From NCBI GenBank assembly GCA_007449985.2, contig VIIQ02000051.1:186001-250000 (forward strand): 64,000 bases of DNA. The letters run 5' to 3'. Shown in pieces: positions 56,500 through 64,000 of this stretch. How positions within the stretch are numbered: position 1 is the stretch's first letter; every line of letters starts with the position of its first letter. The notes under the pieces are model-generated. The model did not search any database. It was given only the letters and a program-made list of their open reading frames with translations, and was not told where the DNA came from. The position numbers were made by a program, and so were the translations under genes. Source of the DNA: Desmodesmus armatus. Its lineage: Eukaryota > Chlorophyta > Chlorophyceae > Sphaeropleales > Scenedesmaceae.

Positions 56500-59400
56500 G
56501 GTCTGCACGCGCCGCACCCGGCGGATGTGGCGGGAGTTGCACAGTACAGCAACAAGGTAGCGGAGCAGGCAGTGCTGGCGCACCTTGATGTGCCCACACA
56601 GCACGGCCGAAGCGCCGCACAGGTGATGCTTGCGTGGGGTGCACGGGAACAGCTAGTGCGATGGCAGGCGCCTTGCTAGCAGAGCTGCCGTGCAGGTGCT
56701 AGTGCCATCAGCCGGTGATTGTGTTACCGGGCGCAACAGCACCAGATGTTGGGGTTGATTTACTGAGTATGTGAGTGTGTGCACGATGTGCCAAGAGCCC
56801 AACGGGCAGTGCTTACCAGTTGGGTCGGCACACTAGCAGTACTGTTTTGAAGGGGGATGTGCTTTGGGTTTTCTTGGAGCGTTCAGGCTGCAGCGCTGAA
56901 ATTGGTTGGCGGCGGCTGCTGGGGTATGGCTGGTAATGTATTGTGATGGGTTTGGACTGTCACGGAAGCATCCTCCTCTCTCTCTTTCTTGGTTGTGTTA
57001 TATCGTGTGGGTTTCAGAGAGTTTTGAGCTCTGTCCCTCTCCTTTTCTTGTTTTGCTGTGTCGGGTTTAGTACTGCTTTCAGCACATGTGTGCTGTCACT
57101 GAGCAGCACAAGTACAGTCGAGCCCAGGTCGCATGAGGGGCTCCCTGCAGTGTCAGAAATGCATGGTTTTGACATCCGAAGATTCCCTTTTTTACCTTTT
57201 CTGATGCACCATGACTGCAACCAATGATGGAACTGTGCTCTTTTTGGCGTAGGTGGGGGCACAGGGTGTAAGTGTCCGTTGCATGCTGCCATAGTGGCAC
57301 TATGGCAGCGGTGCATGCATGTGCCAAGTCAGCGTTTGGTTGGGGATATCGTTTAGTGCAGAGACGGGGTGCACATCCTTACTATCGCTGCCAGGCAGAA
57401 TGGCAAGTGCACTGCCATATCAGGTGTTGCCAACAGTTGGGTTGGCGCTCCCTTGTAGGTGGCTGCAGGCTGCTGGTTTCTTGGGATTACCAAGGGGGAC
57501 GGACTCAGTCAGCGTTGGGTCAGTTGTTTCGTGTGCAGAGAATGGGTGCAGAGATTGGGTGCACATTACTCCTTTCGATGCCAGGCAGATAGCTTATGGG
57601 CGAGTGGATTGTTCTCTGTTTTATGCGTTGGGTTGCGCTCTCTACTAGGTGGCTGCTGGTTGGTTGTTGGTGGTCACTGTGAGGGACTCCCACACACAGT
57701 GCTACACACACACAGAGTGTGTGGTTGCATGTGAGACACACCTACTGTGCTAGCGGGCAGATGCAGCAGGTCAGCACATCGCTTTTGTGTCCTGCAAACC
57801 TTTGTCATCACCTTGTAGTGCTGTTGTGCTTGCGTCATGGACATTGATTCTACCGAGATGATTTCGCACATCCCAAGTACTCCTTGTGCAGTGTGTTGGA
57901 GGAGTGTTTGATGCTGTTGCCAGCTGTCAGTTGTTTTGGCCTGGCCGCATGTAGGCTGGCTCTGTGCATCTGCTGATTGTATTAGGGTCGTTGTCTGGTG
58001 CTGCATGTTGCTTTTACTGCCAAGTATCGCATAATTGATGGAGCCTCAGGCTCAGGCCTCAGCCCATTGATCATCTTGTGATCCCACGGCACTAAAATGC
58101 ATTGCAGCAGTCTTGCAGTGAGCTTGGAGTCTTGGGATCTTGCCCACACCTACGTGTTGCCGTTGCTGGATGTGCGGCGGTAAACCCTGTCCGTGCATGA
58201 TTTTTTGCAAGGCACTGGGACACTGTTTCAAGTAGCATCCTGCAGCATGATGCAGCAAGTTGCGGTGCCAGCGTTTTGGCTTGGTGTGGTGTTTGTGTTG
58301 CAGTTTTTCATCACCACACTGATGCTGTGCAGCTGTCGGTTGTCAGTAGCTTGCAAGGTACTGTCCCTGAAAGGCGCAGTTGATGTCTACATGTTCTGCG
58401 CAGCTGGCTAGTTGGCAGTGGCCAGCTGGCGAGGATGCATGCAAATTTGCGGCTGCAACATGCGCAACAGTTCCTGACCCTGCTGCTGTCCTCCTGCTAA
58501 TGATTGGGCATGCCCAGCATGCATCTGCAGGACACATGCTGATGCGGGTGAGGTGAAAGTTGCTCAGTCACAGCGCTTGTGTGACTCGCAGGCAGGCCCT
58601 GCTAGACCACACGGCAGGCAGGTGCTCTTGTGCTGCTGCATGGCACGTTGGAATCATGTTCAAGGATGCTGGTTGGTGCACATGCACCAGCAAAGTGCAC
58701 TTTGCTTGGGATCTGCTGTGTGCTGATGTCTGGTGCCGCTGTGACTTGGTGGCGAGACCTGGCATGCAACCGTCTGTAGTTGCGCGGTTGCCTGACATGT
58801 GAAGTCTGATCTGCGTCAGGTGTTTCCTCAACTGTCCCGGGGCTGTTGCCCCTCCGTGCTGCAGCCGCTGTTTGTTCAACTTGGTCGCAACGGGTTCACT
58901 TCATCGTGTGAAGCAGTTTGAGCACCGTGAGAGCCTGTTTGGTCGCACTGGCACCGGTGGTTAGTGAGGTTGCTTGTTGCGGTGTTGTGCTGGTGGTGGT
59001 CGTGGGTGGTGCTGGTGCTGGTGGTGTTGATGGTAGCAGCTGCCGAGGGGCGTGTCAGCACACAAGGGTGTGAGCGGTTTGGCTGTTGACAAGTCAACCT
59101 GTTGCTTGCTTGCCAACTGCACAGTGACAGTGACTGTGTTGCGTTAGTCACCCATACCTTGACAGGCTCTGGGGTGTGGCCTGGTTGTGTATGTTGACCG
59201 CTTCCTAGGGGTTTTGAAGTTGCTCACATGGAGCGCGTCATCTGCACAGCTAGCCACACCTTCAAGTTGTCGGGTGATTGCTAGCCAGCATGCATGTGCA
59301 CGCATGCAGTCTCTCTGTCGACACACCACCAGGTTTGAGGAGGGGCTGCCAGGAAGCTGTAGCGAGCACGTGTGCTTGTTGCAGGTTTGTGGATCGTGCG

Positions 59401-59508
59401 CAAACTGCTGTGCGCATGCATCAGCGCGCACCGCGCGGCGCGGCGCGCATTCAGGCAATGGGCCCTCTCGCATCCGGGCTCACGCAGCTTGGTTTCAAGC
59501 TGCCCTGA
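56500..59508 (+). other. Two candidate exons downstream of the helical-protein gene
   Basis: 56515-56624 reads protein-like (VAQYSNKVAEQAVLAHL then DVPTQHGRSAAQ) and ends at a CACAG/GTGATG donor. 59385-59508 follows a TTGCAG acceptor and reads FVDRAQTAVRMHQRAPRG, AARIQAMGPLASGLTQLGF, KLP and stop. Their phases (0 and 2) do not join directly, so at least one exon would be missing. They may be the true 3' end of the gene at 54744 or a separate gene. The 2.8 kb between them is G/T-rich and shows nothing else. Confidence 0.25.
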
Positions 59509-61423
59509 GTGCGTGTGGAAGTGGTCCGTGTGAGTCACTGCTGGCATGTACGGATCTGTGCTGTCAGCCTCCTACTAGTCAGCACGGCTGCCAGCCACTC
59601 GGCAGTACTGCCTGCTGTTTTGCGCATCTTGTCACTGGTGTCACCAACCAGTATTCAGTGGTACACAATTGTCGCCTGCTTGGGCTTGCGGCCTGGACTG
59701 GAAAAGCGTGGGCAAGTTGACAGTTCCACGCAAGTGGCTCGGGTGTTTATGGGCATGCTGTACTGCTTTGCGGGACTACTATTACGTTGAGGGTGCATGC
59801 GAGACAGCTGGGCTCTGAAAGGGACACGAGTGGTCTTTCAGAGAGCCTCTTCCTGACCAACTGCTAGAGTAGTCCTGTTGGGTCCCAATCAGCACACCTC
59901 TGTCTTGCGCTGGTCATGCCCCTTGCCTGCACCCACAACATTGCAAGTATCATCATGATTTGATATGATTGAGGGTGGCCTGGTGGGCTGAAAGGGTGTG
60001 CGGTTGTACTCCAAGCATGCTGTTACATCGTGAGACGCCACAGGGTACAGAACACCCTGTGAGCACTGATGGCTAGCCTCATACTATGTCACATGACACA
60101 GTGTCCTGCATGACACGGTGTCCTGTCCTGTGTTGTGGTAGAAACACACTGCACATCTGCACAGTCTGGATCACAGCAGCTGAAGCATGCAGGGAACATG
60201 TGAAGCCCCTGGCACGTGTGCTGTAGACACCTGTCGGAGGCACCGACAGCACTGCTTCCATCTGGCAACACTGCGGGATTTGGTGTTTCCAGCTGGCTTT
60301 TCAATTGGTGTTTCCAGCTGGCACTCACTGTGGGATTTGGTGACAGAGAGCCTGCTGAGATGATGGGGTGTGCTGTGTCACGCTCTCTTGCATGCTGGCC
60401 ACAAGGTTTAGGAGCTCCCCAAGCCGCTACAGCTTTTGAAGTTGTGCTGCAAACACATGCATCAAAATGCCTCATGCATTGCCCTAGTGGTTGTTGAGGT
60501 TGCGTTTTCAGTGCATGCTAGCATTACTACTGTGTCTGCAAGACTTTTTGTGTGGAGATTGTGTGTGCAAGATTGGCTTGTGGGTGGCAACTCCTGCGCT
60601 GTTGTTTACAGGAAGGCCCCCTGACCGCTGTTTCTTTGCATGACAGGGGGTTTTGGTTGCGCTGGCATGCACCAAACGCCATCCTTTCCTAAACCGGCCC
60701 ACTTTTTGCGTCGATGGGCCAGCTTTACAGCACTGCATCCAGAGGGCCATCATTGTGCCGCCCAATTGCTCACTTTGGTGTGTGGGTTTGTCATGCCGGA
60801 CGGGGTTTCTAGTAGAGCCAAGCAGGGCCTGAGGCACATGGGATGCTGCCCCCCCAGCCGTTGTTGCTCCCAGTACCCCAAGCAGCTGCAATGTGCTTTG
60901 AAAGGGTGCTGTTGCTATGAGGCTGGGTCTTGCTGATGTGAGGATGACATGCCACGTTTCAATGCATGCAGCCTGCTGCAGAGTGGTTTGAAATAGCTCG
61001 CTACTGCATGGGATTGCAAGTGATTTGTTAATTGGCGCGGTGAGTGGGTGATCGCAGCATGCCGAGCTGCTGTGCAAGCTTCGTCCGGGAGGGCGGCTGA
61101 GTGCTGTGTCAGCGCCATGCAAGCGGCATGTCTGCTCTGATCTCTGCGCAAGGACAGGTGTTTCCTTTGATTTCTGGGCGAGAAGTTGTCCCAAGTAGAC
61201 AGGCCTTGCGCCCGGCAACGGCAGTGCCTGGAGCAGGCTGCCTGGCTTCCTGAGGGTATGTGTGACTCACCATGTGTGACTAACCAGGGATGAGTGATTG
61301 GCACCTGATTGCTGGCGTTGCTGACTTCCAGGTGTGAGGGAGCCGCATAGTGCCGCAGTGTTTGGTAGCGCAACGTTTGCAGATCACTTGCTTGAGGGCA
61401 CTGCGGGTGTGTGTGCTTGGGGG

Positions 61424-61455
<32 letters not shown>

Positions 61456-62970
61456 GCGCCGGTCAATTTGCATGCCATACAGCTCTTCCCCCTGCTATTG
61501 CAGGTGTGGGTCACGTGAGGTTGCAGGGTATTGTGTTGTCTGTCTACTCCTGATTACCGGCCTCACTGGTAGTACCAGTGTGCCCCTACTAGTACTGCAT
61601 AATGCATGTTTTGGCCAAAGTACATTGTTTGTACACGAACGGGGGAAAGCACACCACTGACACCTGATGCTGTGTGGGGACTCGCCAGTATCAAAGCAAC
61701 CGAGCACTCAGGCTTCCTGCTGGTAGTCACTACCAGTGACTAGTAGTCGTCTGCCGAGTGCTTGCCTTGCTGAAAAGATGCCCAGCAGGAAGTACCTTGC
61801 ATGTTGCTGATCAGCATGTAGTGCCGCTGGCTAGGTGGTCACCATGTGGCATGACGCAGCTGCGAGTGTTCATGCAAGCAGAGAAGGTTGGCAATCTCTT
61901 TGTTTCTTGTCAACACATTTCCTTGCTATTGTTTTCCCGAATGGCACATGATCCATTGTGGTACACTGCATTGCGAGAGATGAGTGAGGTGTATTTACAA
62001 AGAGCATGCAGATTTGTGGCAAATCACTTCCATCTGTGTCCACCTCATTGGCACTGTTATACTGAGTGGAAGGCCTTTGTCAGCCACCCTTGGGTGATCA
62101 TGCATTGTGCATCGCACTAATGTGTGTGCCAGGGGCCATGCCACGGCCAGTGGCATGGCAGGCCGCGGCTTGAAGGTCCACTGTGGTGTTGCCTGGGAGG
62201 GCGATTGCCAGTGGCTGCGCGCCTAATGACATGACGTCCACGATTTGACACTGACAAGGTCTCACTCAGTGACTGACGGTGGTGGGAATGGAAGGCCTGA
62301 AGGTTTCAACCTAAAGCTCTCTGCTTTGTGAGGAAAGTGTGAGGACAGCATTTTGAGCTCCCGCACCCGCGTCTGCTTTGAAACGTCAGGAGGTACCACC
62401 ACAGAGTGCCGCCGCGTCGAAAACATTGAGGCGGCACATTGGGCATTGCCAACCTGTTTCAGGGCTGTCAGCCTGGCAGGCTGGAGCAGGCATGCATGTC
62501 ATATGACAAGACTCACTCACCACTCACTGCGACAGTATCAAAGGTCGACGGCTGATACCGGTAAAACCACACAGCTTCAAGCAGCTCAAAACCTGACCAT
62601 ACCTAGTCCTTATGGTTGGTGGGACCACCCCCTCATGACCTCTTGAATGCATTTTTCTTGTCCCCTTGTTGTAAGATACCAAGGACCGGCGCTTTCAAGA
62701 CACAACACTTCAAAACATATGTATGCGTATGTTGCAGACAGCCACGCATGAATTGCTCGGTGCCAGCCTGGCGCTGGTCAAACTGTTTCACTTTCCAAGA
62801 GAGCAGTTGGCTGCTTGTTGGCAACGGGTATGCAATGCGCAAGTTTCCATTAGCACTGTTGTGAGCGTTTGAGAGCTACGCACAGTCAGAGGCAGTATCT
62901 GATCTGCTGTACGTACACTCCTATATCGTTGTGCTCCATGCGTTCACTTTGAAGCCTTTAAGTCAATCTG
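59509..62970. other. 3.5 kb without recognisable genes
   Basis: G/T-rich on the + strand over most of its length. Contains short direct repeats near 60088-60130 and 60268-60345 and a 30-G run at 61425-61454. The last few hundred bases should hold the ABC1K promoter; no element was recognised. Confidence 0.4.
61425..61454. repeat. Run of 30 G
   Basis: Uninterrupted G tract preceded by GGGGGC. Prone to quadruplex formation and to sequencing or assembly error in length. Confidence 0.95.
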
Positions 62971-64000
62971 ATGATCCTCAACCAACTCCATGCAGCGCAA
63001 ACAGGCTCCTACCTGAAGGGGGTGCCAACCACAAGGTTGCCAACATGCAGCACCACCACACGCATCAAAGCACTGAGAAGCAGCACCATCTCATGCAGCA
63101 GGGTGAGCAGCCATCAGCCATCAAAGTTGACACAACGCAGAAGCCTTGCAGTGGCAGCAGCCCTTCCAGCATCGGCGCTGCAGTATAGCGCCGACGTGAG
63201 CGCAGAGGAATGGGCACGCAGGCCAGTGCCTGTGGCTGCGAGGCTGCTGGAGATAGCAGCAGCTTTTGGCAGCTGGTGGGTCAAGTCCACTTGGCACAAG
63301 GACCCTCAAAGAGCAGCAGCCGACATGCGCAAGGTATGCAGGGCAGCTCATGGCCAATTGGTGGTGGCAGGTTCCACAGGTCGGACAGCAATGCAGCAGC
63401 CGGTGGACATGCTGCAGCGTGGGCAAAAGAAGGCAGCAACGGCCTTCTCACTGGTCATGCCTGATTGGGAGTCCACATGCTTGCTGGCCTTGCATCCCTG
63501 GGGGGGGGGGGCTTCGAGGTCGGAAATGCAAATGCAGGGTAACTTGCAGCAGCGCCCATCATGGCATGTAGCAGCACTATTGTGCTGGAACTGTCAAAAT
63601 ACAACAGCAACAAAGCTGCTTACTGCATTGTATGTCTTGACAAGCTCCAGGCTGGATTAGCATCAGCACAGCAGCCGTCTCCTGCCAGTGCACTGTGGCG
63701 TATCAGCACCAGCACCTGATGACATGTCCTCTCTGTACCCTGTCTGTACCCCGCAGGTCCTGGTAGACCTTGGGCCAGCATTTGTGAAGATTGGCCAGGC
63801 GCTGTCTTCGCGGCCGGATGTACTGCCACCTGAGTACATTGATGAGCTGGAACTCCTGCAGGTAGCTTGTTGGAGCTGCTGTTCAGGGGTTGCAGAAGGG
63901 GGCTCGTGCTGGGGGGGGTCGGCAGTGCGCACGTGCCCTGGTGTGGCCTGCTCTGACAATGTCTGACAGTGCACACTTGCACTGTACTGTGCCTGGCCAC
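62971..64000 (+). CDS. ABC1/UbiB-family atypical kinase (ABC1K), 5' part, cut by window end
   Basis: Member of the ABC1/ADCK/UbiB atypical kinase family, which in plastids and mitochondria supports prenylquinone (plastoquinone, ubiquinone, tocopherol) metabolism. Exon one 62971-63333 and exon two 63757-63861 join in phase 0; the gene continues past the window. The first 70 residues are rich in Ser, Thr and Arg with few acids (GVPTTRLPTCSTTTRIK, RSLAVAAALPASALQ), like a plastid transit peptide. Then RRPVPVAARLLEIAAAFGSW and the family signature LGPAFVKIGQALSSRPDVL with PPEYIDELELLQ; the KxGQ motif is the family hallmark that occludes the nucleotide site. The start is the first ATG of the open frame and precedes the transit peptide. 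Catalytic residues lie outside the window. Confidence 0.92.

Overview
The window looks like nuclear DNA of a green alga, most likely a chlorophycean (Chlamydomonas/Scenedesmus-type). The evidence is: genes split by many short GT-AG introns with C/T-rich acceptors ending in CTGCAG; GC-moderate DNA full of CAG/CTG, GT and poly-C/poly-G simple repeats; Ala/Gln/Ser-rich linkers in proteins; algal-type transit peptides; one TGTAA poly(A)-type signal just after the BCAT stop codon; and an SBP-box transcription factor, a family confined to green algae and plants. No bacterial operons, CRISPR arrays, rRNA genes or viral genes were seen. The species is not identified.

Layout, left to right. 1-3364 (+): 3' part of an RRM RNA-binding protein gene with a KH-like C-terminus. 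3.4-13 kb: no convincing gene; G/T-rich on the + strand, with tandem duplications of 133 bp, 531 bp and 1.09 kb. 16475-13712 (-): Mpv17/PMP22 membrane protein. 16804-20743 (+): complete nine-exon mitochondrial pyruvate dehydrogenase E1 alpha; these two genes share a 328-bp divergent promoter. 21769-21086 (-): possible small gene of unknown function. 22198-25383 (+): complete SBP-box transcription factor. 25.4-31.3 kb: G/T-rich gene-poor DNA holding a 0.9-kb segmental duplication, one copy of which is interrupted by a tRNA-like SINE candidate. 31.3-33.8 kb (+): a few candidate exons. 36536-33889 (-): gene for a probably organelle-targeted protein with polyGln and two SpoVS/Alba-like domains, divergent from 36763-41549 (+), a complete eleven-exon branched-chain aminotransferase. 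41.5-46.5 kb: C/A-rich, no gene. 48621-46481 (-): low-complexity protein with a striking array of R-x-S-x-D/E motifs. 49.4-52.6 kb: large minisatellites. 54744-56236 (+): small helical protein of unknown function. 56.2-62.9 kb: no certain gene. 62971-end (+): 5' part of an ABC1/UbiB-type (ABC1K) atypical kinase gene, cut by the window end.

The genes do not form a pathway cluster. PDH E1 alpha (pyruvate to acetyl-CoA) and BCAT (Leu/Ile/Val metabolism) are both core carbon/amino-acid enzymes; Mpv17, ABC1K and the SpoVS-like protein are probably organellar. Two organising themes stand out: head-to-head gene pairs with short shared promoters, and long gene-free stretches downstream of stop codons whose G/T strand bias matches the upstream gene's direction, suggesting long transcribed tails.

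Exon coordinates were worked out by hand from reading frame, splice consensus and intron phase. For PDH, BCAT and SBP the joined lengths are exact multiples of three and read continuously through the known domains. Mpv17 is equally consistent up to its very short last exon, which is a guess.
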